A stretch of DNA of 46,265 nt from Terriglobia bacterium (GCA_020073565.1 JAIQEY010000044.1:1-46265), one strand, 5' to 3'; shown: positions 7,516 through 16,231, counted from the stretch's first letter. Numbers and translations: made by a program. Notes: generated from the letters alone by a model not told the origin.

Positions 7516-7948
7516 CCACGCCGCTCACTAGAGCCAGACGCCCGATGAACGCACTAACGGGAGACTGACCCACTACCCAGAATTGCCTTGACTTGGCGGC
7601 CCCAGGCTCGCAAACTCAAATCAGCCTCGGACAAGCATAGCGGGAAATGTTAAGTAACATCTTTTGAACATTTTGCGGGTGGATACCCGGTACAAAAGAG
7701 ACTTCGCAGGAATCTCGCTGCTAAGTCCTTTGCGCTCTAGATTTTGCAATTAAGTTCTTTGGAATCCTAGATTTGGAATCGAGCGTCGAGCCAAATCCAT
7801 GATTCCAATAGATCAAGGGGGAGGGGGTACCCGCTCCCGATCAAGAACTTCGAAGCCGGAAACTGGGCTATATCGTCCAGCATTCTTGCGGCAACTTATA
7901 AACTCTGCTTGTGTTCTAACCGTTAGGGAGTAATCCCGGGAGGCACAT
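7516..7948 (+). promoter_or_regulatory. Long structured leader upstream of the FecR gene
   Basis: No gene was found here. Two imperfect direct repeats of about 25 bases lie at 7722-7746 and 7751-7775 (taagtcctttgcgctctag against taagttctttggaatcctag, then attttg / atttgg). They are followed by an 8-bp inverted repeat (ttggaatc 7773-7780 / gattccaa 7801-7808) and a purine-rich gggggagggggtacccgctccc (7816-7837). The FecR gene follows with a good ribosome site (gggaggc). The arrangement suggests a structured 5' leader or a dispersed intergenic unit; a known riboswitch class was not recognised. Confidence 0.4.
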
Positions 7949-9310
7949 ATGTTAACCGGCAGACTGGGCAAGGCGATGGCGATTTGGGCCGTGCTGGTGG
8001 CCGCGTGTCTGGTGGTTCCGGCCTCGGCCGATTCGAAGGTGCGCATTGTCCGCATGAGTGATGTTCAAGGTACCGTGCAGATCGATCGCGCCGCAGGGGA
8101 GGGTTTTGAAAAGGCATTCCTCAACCTGCCAGTGATCGAGGGCTCCCGGCTTAAGACGGGCGCGGATGGCCGTGCCGAAGTCGAATTTGAAGATGGCAGC
8201 GCGCTCCGCATCGTCCCTAACAGCGAAATCGAATTCACTCGCCTCGCTTTGGGCGATGAGGGCGAGAAGCTGAACACATTGCAGTTGAACACCGGGGTTG
8301 CGTACATCAACGTGCGCGTTAAGAAGGGTGATCAGTTCACACTGAATTTCGGACACGAGTCTGTCACTGTTGCCGAGGCGGCACATTTCCGAGTTGATCT
8401 GACCCCAAAGGCCGAGGCGACTCTGGCTGTGTTCAAGGGCAAGGTGAGCGGAACTGGACCGTCAGGCCAATTTGAGGTTGCCGAGAAACATTCCGCGACG
8501 TTTGATCTTGCCAACAACGACACCTTCGCGCTGGCCAAGAACTACGAGGAGGATCCCTACGACGCCTGGGACCGCCAACAGAGCGAGTACCACGATCGCT
8601 ACGCGAAGAACAAGACCTATGACATGGGGTCCCCCTATGGCTACGGTCTAAGCGATCTGAACTACTACGGCAATTACATGATGGTGCCCGGCTATGGCTG
8701 GGTGTGGCAGCCCTTCCTCACTGGCGCCGGCTGGAGCCCATTTCAGGATGGCGCGTGGGCCTGGTATCCGAGCTTCGGCTACATGTGGGTCTCGGGATAT
8801 CCGTGGGGCTGGATGCCTTATCGCTACGGCAACTGGATCTATGATCCCGGGTTCGGCTGGTTCTGGGCACCCGGCTACTGGAACACCTGGACTCCAATTC
8901 CACCGGTCGTGCATCCGCCCGTGCGCACACCCATCCCGACGCCGCCCGTGCGTGGACGTCAACTCGTGGTTGTAGGACGTGGACTGACCGCCAATCCGGC
9001 GACGCCGCCTTCTCGGCTGACCATTAACCCTGGCTCAGCTGGCTTCGGAGTGCCGCGCGGAACGGTGCGTCATCTCGACCGCGTTGCGAAGGAAGCGGAC
9101 AGAGGGACTCGCCCGGTAGTGGTTTCCGCTGCGCCCAACGCGCCCGCCCGAACTGCTCCAACAACGGGCGGTGGAGATACGTGGCGTTCAGGCGGTCGGA
9201 CGGGCTCTTCGACAGGCGGCTCGCGAGACGTGAGTGCGCCGCGCGTGAGTCCGCCTACACACACGAGTTCGCCACCGCATGTCTCGCCTCCAACGCCCAG
9301 GCCACACTAG
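7949..9310 (+). CDS. FecR-domain protein with W/G/Y-rich repeats
   Basis: The 453-residue protein has a signal peptide (residues 1-27, ending PASA). A FecR-type beta domain follows (about 30-180): VQGTVQIDRA, LKTGADGRAEVEFEDGS, LNTGVAYINVRVKKGDQFTL. Residues 215-315 are an aromatic stretch built of repeated units such as YGWVWQPF, GWSPFQDGAWAWYP, YPWGWMPYRYGNW and FGWFWAPGYW, like the W-x-P-F/G-x-W tails of DUF6600-type proteins. The last 140 residues are Pro/Thr/Gly/Ser rich and disordered. There is no FecI sigma factor nearby, so the role is likely in the periplasm or cell surface rather than in iron signalling. A strong terminator follows. Confidence 0.85.
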   Translation: MLTGRLGKAMAIWAVLVAACLVVPASADSKVRIVRMSDVQGTVQIDRAAGEGFEKAFLNLPVIEGSRLKTGADGRAEVEFEDGSALRIVPNSEIEFTRLALGDEGEKLNTLQLNTGVAYINVRVKKGDQFTLNFGHESVTVAEAAHFRVDLTPKAEATLAVFKGKVSGTGPSGQFEVAEKHSATFDLANNDTFALAKNYEEDPYDAWDRQQSEYHDRYAKNKTYDMGSPYGYGLSDLNYYGNYMMVPGYGWVWQPFLTGAGWSPFQDGAWAWYPSFGYMWVSGYPWGWMPYRYGNWIYDPGFGWFWAPGYWNTWTPIPPVVHPPVRTPIPTPPVRGRQLVVVGRGLTANPATPPSRLTINPGSAGFGVPRGTVRHLDRVAKEADRGTRPVVVSAAPNAPARTAPTTGGGDTWRSGGRTGSSTGGSRDVSAPRVSPPTHTSSPPHVSPPTPRPH

Positions 9311-9334
9311 AGCCTGCAATTTGAACTTTGGAAG

Positions 9335-9362
9335 GGGCGGCCGAAACTGGCCGCCCTTTTAT
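9335..9362 (+). terminator. Rho-independent terminator after the FecR gene
   Basis: Perfect 8-bp stem gggcggcc / ggccgccc with a gaaact loop, followed by TTTTATTT. It overlaps the last codons of the convergent Memo-like gene. Confidence 0.85.
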
Positions 9363-10174
9363 TTCACGATGATCCCTGCGTAGCCGACCACCTGATCTCG
9401 ATCGCCCGAAATGTCGCCCGAAGTCGCGTATTTGACCAGCTCCGACGAGGTCGCGCCCAATCGTTTGGCTGCAGTGAGCATGATGATCGCGGGACCGAAT
9501 CCGCACATGCTGACGTCGTCGTTCATGACCACCTCCCACAGGCCGCGCGCATCCAGGGCAAGCACACGCGCGATCGCTTTGTGGTCCTTGATGCGCGTGA
9601 TGGCGTCGGACTCATAGTGGTTCATGTCGCTGGATGCTACGATCAGCACTTTGTGCGGCTGCTGCAGGATTGCATCCCCAAGCGCCTCGCCCAACTCCTG
9701 AAGGACCTCGAGGTTGCTGGTGCCAACCACGATGGGAACGAAGCTCAAATCCCCGCTCCGAGCCTGCAAAAACGGCAGCTGCACTTCAATCGCGTGCTCG
9801 CTGCGATGGGCCGTGCTGTCTTCCTCGAGCGCAGGAAAACGCCGCCGCAATTCAGCTCCTAACTTCGCATCGGCGGCTACGCTCCCCAGCGGAGTCTGCC
9901 ACGCCGCTGTGGTCATGACGGCAAGCGGAACTCCCATACCCGTATGGTTCGGACACAGGATCACACAATGCTGGGGGATTTCCAGGCGCGAATATACCGA
10001 GCCGGCAACGTGTCCGGAGAACATGTAGCCCGCGTGCGGAGCGATGCATCCGATCGCCGCGACGCGGCGCGATTGGTCGTCGGGCATGTACGTGTGAATG
10101 TCCCGCACCAGTTCGTCGGGGCGGCGGGGATAAAACCGTCCCGCGACGGCGGGAGCCCTTACGGCGGAAGTCAT
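9359..10174 (-). CDS. Memo-family protein (AmmeMemoRadiSam system protein B)
   Basis: The 271-residue product starts at the ATG at 10174, preceded by AGGAGG with 6-base spacing. A longer open frame to 10273 is made of repeat sequence only. Memo/LigB-like marks are RAPAVAGRFYPRRPDEL at the N-terminus, APHAGYMFSGHVAGSVYSRL, ILCPNHTGMGVPLAV, SDMNHYESDAITR and CGFGPAIIMLTAAKRLGA. Memo proteins resemble class III extradiol dioxygenases and often occur with an AMMECR1 protein and a radical SAM enzyme; neither partner is in the window. The biochemical role of the bacterial family is unsettled. The last codons overlap the T run of the FecR terminator. Confidence 0.88.
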   Translation of the reverse strand: MTSAVRAPAVAGRFYPRRPDELVRDIHTYMPDDQSRRVAAIGCIAPHAGYMFSGHVAGSVYSRLEIPQHCVILCPNHTGMGVPLAVMTTAAWQTPLGSVAADAKLGAELRRRFPALEEDSTAHRSEHAIEVQLPFLQARSGDLSFVPIVVGTSNLEVLQELGEALGDAILQQPHKVLIVASSDMNHYESDAITRIKDHKAIARVLALDARGLWEVVMNDDVSMCGFGPAIIMLTAAKRLGATSSELVKYATSGDISGDRDQVVGYAGIIVK

Positions 10175-10199
10175 ACCGAGCCTCCTTTCGGAGACGTGA

Positions 10200-10273
10200 G
10201 TGTGGCGCGGGCATTCTTTTCCGCGCAGCCCGTATGGCAAATGCAAAGGCGGGCAGGAATGCCCGCCCCACAC
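10200..10273. repeat. Inverted pair of palindromes, family B (REPIN-like)
   Basis: Two units face each other: gtgtggcgcgggcattcttt (10200 on, plus orientation) and, 18 bases on, ggcgggcaggaatgcccgcc followed by ccacac (10248-10273, minus orientation). Their shared form is GTGTGGxGCGGGCATTC-loop-CCGCC. A third copy lies inside the gene at 39067-41277. The pair fills the gap between the Memo gene and rsmA. Confidence 0.82.
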
Positions 10274-10276
10274 AAG

Positions 10277-11158
10277 CTAAGAACTGCCGTCCTTGAGTGC
10301 GCGAAACAGCGCGGCGCTTTTTTCCAAGGGCAGGGCTTCGGCGCGGATCGCCGGTTTCACGCTGCTCTTGGCCAGGGCGGCGCGCAGCACACCTTCATCG
10401 TACCGCGTCTTGAGATTATTCCAGAGAGTTTTGCGTTTTTGTCCAAAAGAGAGTTTCAGAAAAGGAATGAAGTCGGCTTCCGTAACTCGCAGCGACTCCA
10501 GCCGGGGCTTGATCGTAATCCGGACGACGCTGGAATGAACCTTGGGCGGCGGCGAGAAGGCTCCCGGAGGAAGCGTGAAAAGGTTCTCGACGCGTCCGTA
10601 TAACTGCGCGGTTGCGGAGAGCAGCCCATAGTCGCGGCTGCCGGGCGAAGCCGCCAGCCGGTCCGCGACCTCCTTCTGCACCATGATCACCAGGGTCGAA
10701 AAGTAGCGATGATATTCGAGCAGCCGCAGCAGGATGTCGGAGGTGATGTAGTACGGCAGATTGCCAATGACGTGGGCGGGCTCGGGCGCAAAGGTCAAGC
10801 CGGGACGAAGGCTGCCGGGTTTGGGTCCGAAGACGGTGTCGAGTTCGATCTTCAGGATGTCGCCTTCGATGACTTCGACGTTCGGCTGGGTGGAGAACTT
10901 CATTCGTAGTTGGGCGGCGAGCACACGATCCAGTTCCACGGCGATCAGGCGTCGCGATCGCTGCGCGAGTAATTCAGTGATCGCGCCGCGTCCCGGACCG
11001 ATCTCGAGCACAGTGCCCTGTGAGATCTCGCCCAGAGCTTCGACGATTCGAAACGCCGCGGCCTCGCTTGCCAGGAAATGCTGCCCCAGTTTAGGCTTGC
11101 GAGGACTGGTGTGAGTGGCTACGCCCTTCGTCACGTTGACCCTCTTTCTTTCCGGCAT
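10277..11158 (-). CDS. rsmA: 16S rRNA dimethyladenosine transferase RsmA/KsgA
   Basis: The 293-residue protein dimethylates two adjacent adenosines near the 3' end of 16S rRNA, using S-adenosylmethionine, late in 30S assembly. Visible motifs are KPKLGQHFLA at the N-terminus, the SAM-binding VLEIGPGRGAITELL, acidic AVELDRVLA, EGDILKI, and the catalytic NLPYYITSDIL. The C-terminal domain has FSPPPKVHSSVVRI. Length is about 20-30 residues above typical, mostly in the N-terminal tail (MPERKRVNVTKGVATHTSPR). It diverges from glgA over 55 bases, so the promoters overlap. Confidence 0.95.
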   Translation of the reverse strand: MPERKRVNVTKGVATHTSPRKPKLGQHFLASEAAAFRIVEALGEISQGTVLEIGPGRGAITELLAQRSRRLIAVELDRVLAAQLRMKFSTQPNVEVIEGDILKIELDTVFGPKPGSLRPGLTFAPEPAHVIGNLPYYITSDILLRLLEYHRYFSTLVIMVQKEVADRLAASPGSRDYGLLSATAQLYGRVENLFTLPPGAFSPPPKVHSSVVRITIKPRLESLRVTEADFIPFLKLSFGQKRKTLWNNLKTRYDEGVLRAALAKSSVKPAIRAEALPLEKSAALFRALKDGSS

Positions 11159-11213
11159 ATAGACTGACAGAGATTATCCCATCACGTCTCGCTTCTGGAG
11201 GCCTCATAAACTC

Positions 11214-12713
11214 ATGCATATCGCTTTTGTGGCATCGGAGTGCGTTCCTTTTTCCAAGACCGGCGGGCTCGCCGACGTGGTGGGCGCTCTGCCCAAAGCA
11301 CTGGCCAGCCTGGGACATCAGGTCAGCGTCTACCTTCCACGCTATCGCCAGACCAAGCTCGTGGATCCGCAGACCGTAGTTCGCAGCATTACCATTCCAT
11401 TCGACGACACGTACCGCTTTTGTTCGGTGGTAACGGCCGGCAACAGCGCCGGGGTGAAGTTTTATTTTGTGGATTATCCACCGTACTTCGACCGCGAGGC
11501 GTTGTACGGAACTTCGGCGGGCGACTATCCGGACAACGCCGAACGCTTTGCCCTGTTCTCGCGAGCTGTGCTGGAAGCTTCCAAGGTATTGGGCGTGCCC
11601 CATGTGTTTCACTGTCACGACTGGCAATCGGCGCTCTTGCCCACCCTGCTGCGCACACTCTACGCGGAAGATCCTGCCTTCCAGGAAGTGGCAACCACCT
11701 TCACTATCCACAACATGGGTTACCAGGGACTGTTTCCACCGGACATCCTGCCGCTGCTCATGCTGCCCTGGGACCTGCTTACGATCTCCAAGATGGAGTT
11801 TTTCGGCCAGGTAAATTTTTTGAAAGGCGCGCTGGTATTCTCCGACTTCATCACTACGGTCAGCAAGAAGTACAGTCTGGAGATCCAGACCACCGAATAC
11901 GGGTTTGGCCTGGAAGGCGTGCTGCGCAATCGCGCCGCCACGGTCACGGGCATTCTCAACGGCGTGGACTACGACGAGTGGAGCCCGCAGACCGACAAAT
12001 TCACGGTCGCCAAGTATTCTCCGCAGGATCTGGGTGGCAAGGAGCAGTGCAAGCAGGACCTGCTGAACGCTTTTGGCGTGACGAGTGCCGATCCCAAGGT
12101 GCCGGTGATCGGAATCGTCTCGCGCTTCGCGGCGCAGAAGGGCTTTGACCTGATCGCGCAGATCATGGACCGGCTGGCGCGGGAAGAGATGATTGTGGTC
12201 GCGCTCGGCACCGGCGACAAGCCGTATGAAGAAATGTTCCAACGGCTCAATAAGCAATTTCCGAACAAGATTGCGGTCAAGGTCGCCTATGACAACGTCA
12301 TCGCGCACAAGATCGAAGCGGGCGCGGACATGTTCCTGATGCCGTCGAGATACGAGCCTTGCGGCCTGAACCAGATCTATAGCCTGAAGTACGGCACCGT
12401 GCCCATTGTGCGGGCGACCGGCGGGCTCGATGACACCATCGAGCCCTGGGATGCGCGCACGGGCAAGGGTACCGGTTTCAAGTTCACCGAATACACCGGC
12501 GAAGCGCTGCTGGCGACCATCAAGCAGGCGCTCCTGGCCTTCCGCGACCAGTCGTCGTGGCAGACGCTGATGCGCAACGGCATGGGGCGCGATTTTTCCT
12601 GGGGAGCTTCGGCGCGTGAGTACGGCAAGATTTACGATCGCGTGCGGCAGATGCGAGCGAGCGGGGGAGCAGTCACAGCCGCGGACTTGAAAAAGGAGCC
12701 AGTGCTGGGTTAG
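11214..12713 (+). CDS. glgA: Glycogen synthase GlgA (GT5)
   Basis: The 499-residue protein transfers glucose from ADP-glucose to the growing alpha-1,4-glucan. It opens MHIAFVASECVPFSKTGGLA with the KTGGLADV ADP-binding motif. The C-terminal Rossmann half has the IGIVSRFAAQKGFDL, and the retaining glycosyltransferase signature SRYEPCGLNQIYSLKYGTVP followed by ATGGLDDTI. Length fits the family. The ATG at 11214 follows a ggagg about 13 bases away. No other glycogen gene (glgB, glgC, glgP) is adjacent, so it is a stand-alone locus. Confidence 0.94.
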   Translation: MHIAFVASECVPFSKTGGLADVVGALPKALASLGHQVSVYLPRYRQTKLVDPQTVVRSITIPFDDTYRFCSVVTAGNSAGVKFYFVDYPPYFDREALYGTSAGDYPDNAERFALFSRAVLEASKVLGVPHVFHCHDWQSALLPTLLRTLYAEDPAFQEVATTFTIHNMGYQGLFPPDILPLLMLPWDLLTISKMEFFGQVNFLKGALVFSDFITTVSKKYSLEIQTTEYGFGLEGVLRNRAATVTGILNGVDYDEWSPQTDKFTVAKYSPQDLGGKEQCKQDLLNAFGVTSADPKVPVIGIVSRFAAQKGFDLIAQIMDRLAREEMIVVALGTGDKPYEEMFQRLNKQFPNKIAVKVAYDNVIAHKIEAGADMFLMPSRYEPCGLNQIYSLKYGTVPIVRATGGLDDTIEPWDARTGKGTGFKFTEYTGEALLATIKQALLAFRDQSSWQTLMRNGMGRDFSWGASAREYGKIYDRVRQMRASGGAVTAADLKKEPVLG

Positions 12714-12853
12714 TCGGCCGCCATCACGGTAATTCTGCAGCAAGCGCCAGAGGATTTCCAACTTCTCAGATGCGGGCTTATGGCCGCTCCCGAAGAAAAG
12801 TTGTTTGGAGAGAGGGCTTCCGCTCTGGATGCAGTTGGCATATCTTTTAGCTG

Positions 12854-13816
12854 ATGTCAAAATCTAAGCCTCCTCAAGAACGCAGCGCCCGACCAAAAAC
12901 ACAACGGAAGGTTGTTGGAAAGTGCGTTATCCCACCGCGTGTGCCGGATGAGGCGCTCAATCAGTTTGCGTTTAAGAGGAATGATGAGGAAGCACAGCAG
13001 ATAGCTGAGTATGTCGAATGGCAATCCCGCAAGGACAAAGAACACGTCACATTTCTTGAGAAAATTCAGACAGAGTTCGTTTTTGGTCAGGCGCACGATT
13101 GTTGGAATGTTCACACGAACAAGTCGCAATGGTGGGTTATCACAGGTCCAACGAACCTCTATTCGCAGGCATTGTTCCCAAGTTTGGACTACACACTCTC
13201 CTTTCACATTGGGTTGATGGCACGAGTCAGTGCGGCACATAAGGGTACTGAGGATGATCGCTTAGCGGATCGCATGGCAGCAGCGTTTCGACGTTGGGAA
13301 CAGGCAGCAGAGGCACTAGACCAAAGCACAGAGTCTGAAGAAGTCCAGGCTGTTGGCATGCGCTGCCGTGAAGCTCTGCTGGCCTTTATTCGATCGGCCA
13401 GCAGTTCGCGCATGCTTCCGAGTGGGGAAGAGAGACCTCAAGCATCGAACTTTATACGCTGGTCAGAACTGATTGCTGAAACAGTGGCTCAAGGAAGCAA
13501 GAACGAACGCATTCGTGGCTATCTAAAGGGCTTAGCTAAGGAGTCGTGGCAACTGGTCAGTTGGCTTACTCATGCTGCGAACGCGACTCGCGATGATGGA
13601 ATGATAGCCCTAAATGCTACACACGCAACCCTGGAGGCGTTTGGTGCAGCATTGCTTCGCCATGAGCGACAGACCCCCGACCGCTGCGGGCGTTGTGGCT
13701 CACTGAAGCTGATTGTGCTGTACAAGCCAGAACTCCAAATTGACGGCGCCGTTTGTCAGAGTTGCGGATGGGAGAAGCTGCCCATTGAAGAACCGGATGC
13801 TCCTAAGACAAATTAG
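12854..13816 (+). CDS. Unknown helical protein with C-terminal zinc ribbon
   Basis: The 320-residue product starts at an ATG at 12854. The N-terminus is basic and Pro-rich (about 30 residues), then come mainly helical segments with no membrane span. A helical second half (SELIAETVAQGSKNERIRGY, SWQLVSWLTHAANATRDDG) is followed at about 278-306 by CGRCGSLK and CQSCGW, a four-cysteine zinc ribbon. I do not recognise the family. Base composition is clearly poorer in G and C than the flanking glgA and dinB, and the codon choice looks less biased, suggesting transfer. The M23-like gene beyond shares this composition. An abortive-infection or regulatory role is possible but not supported by motifs. 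Confidence 0.7.
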   Translation: MSKSKPPQERSARPKTQRKVVGKCVIPPRVPDEALNQFAFKRNDEEAQQIAEYVEWQSRKDKEHVTFLEKIQTEFVFGQAHDCWNVHTNKSQWWVITGPTNLYSQALFPSLDYTLSFHIGLMARVSAAHKGTEDDRLADRMAAAFRRWEQAAEALDQSTESEEVQAVGMRCREALLAFIRSASSSRMLPSGEERPQASNFIRWSELIAETVAQGSKNERIRGYLKGLAKESWQLVSWLTHAANATRDDGMIALNATHATLEAFGAALLRHERQTPDRCGRCGSLKLIVLYKPELQIDGAVCQSCGWEKLPIEEPDAPKTN

Positions 13817-14085
13817 AACAGGCACAGAAGCACAAATCGTCTTAAGGAAAGCGTGCCGTGAGCTTCTATTCGTATGGTTAGCAAACCAGAAGTTGGGACT
13901 ACACGTCTCAGTGACTGTCAGCTAGGAATTTCCTAGACGGGGGCTTCGCGCCGCTAAGCTCCTGAGTCAACACCGCATCAGACATGCTGACAGGAACGCT
14001 GCTCGACTGTGCCAGAAGAGGCCATTGTGCGAAATAGGCGCCGGCCAGTAGTATGACTGGCAGCATAACCGTCCAAAGGAGGGCT

Positions 14086-14568
14086 ATGGTGCTCAACAGA
14101 CCGATTGCTGGTCCCATCACAATGCGAGGCAGAGATCAGATTCGTGGAACAGATGCGAAGGGGTCTGGAGATTTCATGGCTGCACGGAAACGAGTCCGTG
14201 TTTATGATCACGAGACGAAGGTCATTTCTGCCCTCCACGAAGGTCTGGACTTGCTGGCGAATCGCGGTGAAGGTATTTTTGCCCCGATCGATGGTGACGT
14301 AACCCTTTCCGGCACAACATTCTTCATCGGTAAGGGTCTTAAGATAAAAGGATCTGGAGCATGGGAAGGTTACGAGGTCAAAATATTGTATATCGATCCA
14401 TTTGTGTCATCTGGATCCGTGCGCGCAGGGGATGTCGTGGGGGTTGTGATAGATATCTCCAAAAATCCGGAATATAAAGGCGCTTCTAACCACGTACATG
14501 TCGAGGTCCGTCGCGACGGGTATCCAATCGACCCAAGAGAGATTTACCGGCCGCTAATTCTGGCGTGA
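14086..14568 (+). CDS. M23/LytM-like domain protein without signal peptide
   Basis: Starting at the ATG at 14086 (AAAGGAGG 4 bases before) the product has 160 residues. It shows the M23 metallopeptidase pattern: RPIAGPITMRGRDQ, HEGLDLLANRGEGIFAPIDG with the first His and Asp, and the HxH in SNHVHVEVRRDG, followed by IDPREIY. GDVTLSG and AGDVVGVV are the beta strands of the fold. All visible zinc ligands are kept, yet there is no signal peptide or anchor, unlike cell-wall M23 hydrolases. It could be a toxin or phage-type lysin module or simply an intracellular relic. Base composition matches its AT-rich neighbour. Confidence 0.7.
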   Translation: MVLNRPIAGPITMRGRDQIRGTDAKGSGDFMAARKRVRVYDHETKVISALHEGLDLLANRGEGIFAPIDGDVTLSGTTFFIGKGLKIKGSGAWEGYEVKILYIDPFVSSGSVRAGDVVGVVIDISKNPEYKGASNHVHVEVRRDGYPIDPREIYRPLILA

Positions 14569-14751
14569 AAGAAACGCTCACCATAACTGCTCCACGGTCG
14601 TCGGGCTGAGTTGTTCAAGGGCCGGGTTTACAGCGGGCTGCAAATGGGTTATGGGAAGCACCGAACGGGGCTCCGGGTGTATCGTCGGTACGACCCGGAA
14701 GCCACCGTTTAGTATTCTCGCGATGCACTCCGGCAAGGCCTTACGCACTCC

Positions 14752-16026
14752 ATGACCACCTCCTCCCCGCGCACCATCTTCCATGTCGATATGGACGCGT
14801 TCTTTGTGTCGGTGGAGGAGTTGTTCGACCCGTCGCTGAAGGGCAAGCCGGTGGTGGTCGGAGGGCAACGGCACGAGCGCGGCGTGGTCTCGGCAGCTTC
14901 GTACACGGCGCGCAAGTTCGGCGTGCATTCCGCCATGCCGCTGCGCACCGCGGCCAAGCTGTGTCCGCAGGCCACCTTTGTGGACGGGCACCCGGAGCGC
15001 TATCGGGAGTATTCCGCGAAGGTCAATGAGGTTCTGGGCCGTTTCTCGCCTCTGGTGGAGATGGCGTCAGTCGACGAGGCTTATCTCGACATGACGGGCA
15101 CGGACCGTCTGCATGGTCCGCCGTTGCGGAGCGCGCACCGCTTGCATGCGGAAATGAAGTCGGCGACGCAGTTGAACTGTTCGGTCGGGATCGGGACGTC
15201 TCGATTGATTGCGAAAGTGTCGTCGGCGAAGGCCAAGCCCAATGGCGTCCTGTGGGTGCTTCCCGGGCAGGAAGCAAAGTTTTTGGCGCCGCTCGACGTG
15301 GGCGACATTCCCGGCGTTGGCAAGGTGATGGAGCAGCAACTGCATGCGATGGGAATCCAGCACGTGGGAGACCTGGCGCGGCTGGAAGAAGGCGACCTGG
15401 AACAGCGTTTCGGCAAGTGGGGCCTCGCGCTGGCAGGGAAGTCGCGGGGAGAAGATGCGGGCGGATGGTTCGATACTGCCGTCGGCGAACATACGGATCC
15501 CAAATCCATCAGCCACGAGCACACTTACAACGAAGATACGGCCGACCTCGAGAGCCTGCAGTCCACCTTGATGCGGCTGTCAGAAATGGTGGGACGGCGG
15601 CTGCGCGAGGGTGGATATTTCGCGCGCACCATCCAGCTGAAACTTCGCTACAAAGATTTCACGACTCTTACCCGCGCGCATTCGCTTGATCAGCCAACGC
15701 AGCTCGACACGGAAATCTACGAGCACGTGCGGAGGCTATTCCTCGATAACTGGAAGCGGGGTACGCCGGTACGGTTGTTGGGTGTGCAGAGCTCGAATTT
15801 CGAAGTCGGGCTGGCGCAGATGGACCTGCTCGAGCCCTCGCGGCAGCAACGATGGCAGAAGGCCCTGGCCGCTGCGGACCATTTGCGCGATAAATTTGGG
15901 GAGTCTACCATCGGACTTGCGACCGGGATGAAAGGCGGATTCCGGGAACGCATTCATGAGAATCCCGCGGCTTTGCCGGGAAAGAGCGGGAAGAAGAAAC
16001 CGGACGGCGACCGAAATCGACCGTAG
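14752..16026 (+). CDS. dinB: DNA polymerase IV (DinB)
   Basis: The 424-residue Y-family polymerase performs translesion synthesis. The catalytic core shows IFHVDMDAFFVSVEELFDP, GVVSAASYTARKFGVHSAMP and the second acidic site MASVDEAYLDMTGT. An NCSVGIGTSRLIAKVSSAKAKP-type segment (here SVGIGTSRLIAKVSSAKAKP) and the helix-hairpin-helix GDIPGVGKVMEQQL follow. The little finger domain is complete, and LAQMDLLEPS near 350 fits a sliding-clamp binding motif. The start is at 14752; an SOS box was not recognised upstream. A long hairpin (16049-16087) follows the stop. Confidence 0.94.
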   Translation: MTTSSPRTIFHVDMDAFFVSVEELFDPSLKGKPVVVGGQRHERGVVSAASYTARKFGVHSAMPLRTAAKLCPQATFVDGHPERYREYSAKVNEVLGRFSPLVEMASVDEAYLDMTGTDRLHGPPLRSAHRLHAEMKSATQLNCSVGIGTSRLIAKVSSAKAKPNGVLWVLPGQEAKFLAPLDVGDIPGVGKVMEQQLHAMGIQHVGDLARLEEGDLEQRFGKWGLALAGKSRGEDAGGWFDTAVGEHTDPKSISHEHTYNEDTADLESLQSTLMRLSEMVGRRLREGGYFARTIQLKLRYKDFTTLTRAHSLDQPTQLDTEIYEHVRRLFLDNWKRGTPVRLLGVQSSNFEVGLAQMDLLEPSRQQRWQKALAAADHLRDKFGESTIGLATGMKGGFRERIHENPAALPGKSGKKKPDGDRNRP

Positions 16027-16048
16027 CCGCTGCCTGGGCGGCTGTCAT

Positions 16049-16087
16049 CCCCAGGTTAGCGCCCAAAGAACGGGCGCGAACCTGGGG
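16049..16087 (+). repeat. Long hairpin repeat after dinB
   Basis: Stem ccccaggtt-a-gcgccc / gggcgc-g-aacctgggg: 15 pairs with one A/G mismatch and a 7-base loop. No T run follows, so it is more likely a palindromic repeat or an mRNA 3'-end stabiliser than a terminator. Confidence 0.75.
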
Positions 16088-16123
16088 CGCCAAGAAATCA
16101 CAGGCTCCAGGGCAAGTCCTCAC

Positions 16124-16149
16124 GACAGCCGGCAAGGTGCCAGCGCTAC
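16124..16149 (-). repeat. Palindromic repeat, family C copy 2
   Basis: gacagccggcaaggtgccag then cgctac: the reverse complement of the unit at 6867-6892 with a single mismatch. Confidence 0.82.
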
Positions 16150-16231
16150 TTTTCTTGCAGGCGGCTGTGGGGCTACAATCCGTGCTGCTCTCAGAGAGCA
16201 GCTTCCGGCTGCGATTTCTAAGGAGGATTCC

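Noticed and set aside
10175..10273. N-terminal extension of the Memo gene starting MWGGHSCPP
   Set aside because: Made of the palindromic repeat pair; a good ribosome site lies before the ATG at 10174.
13908..14120. Minus-strand 70-residue frame with a hydrophobic stretch
   Set aside because: It overlaps the ribosome site and start of the M23-like gene and has no ribosome site of its own; a small membrane protein cannot be excluded but is not supported.
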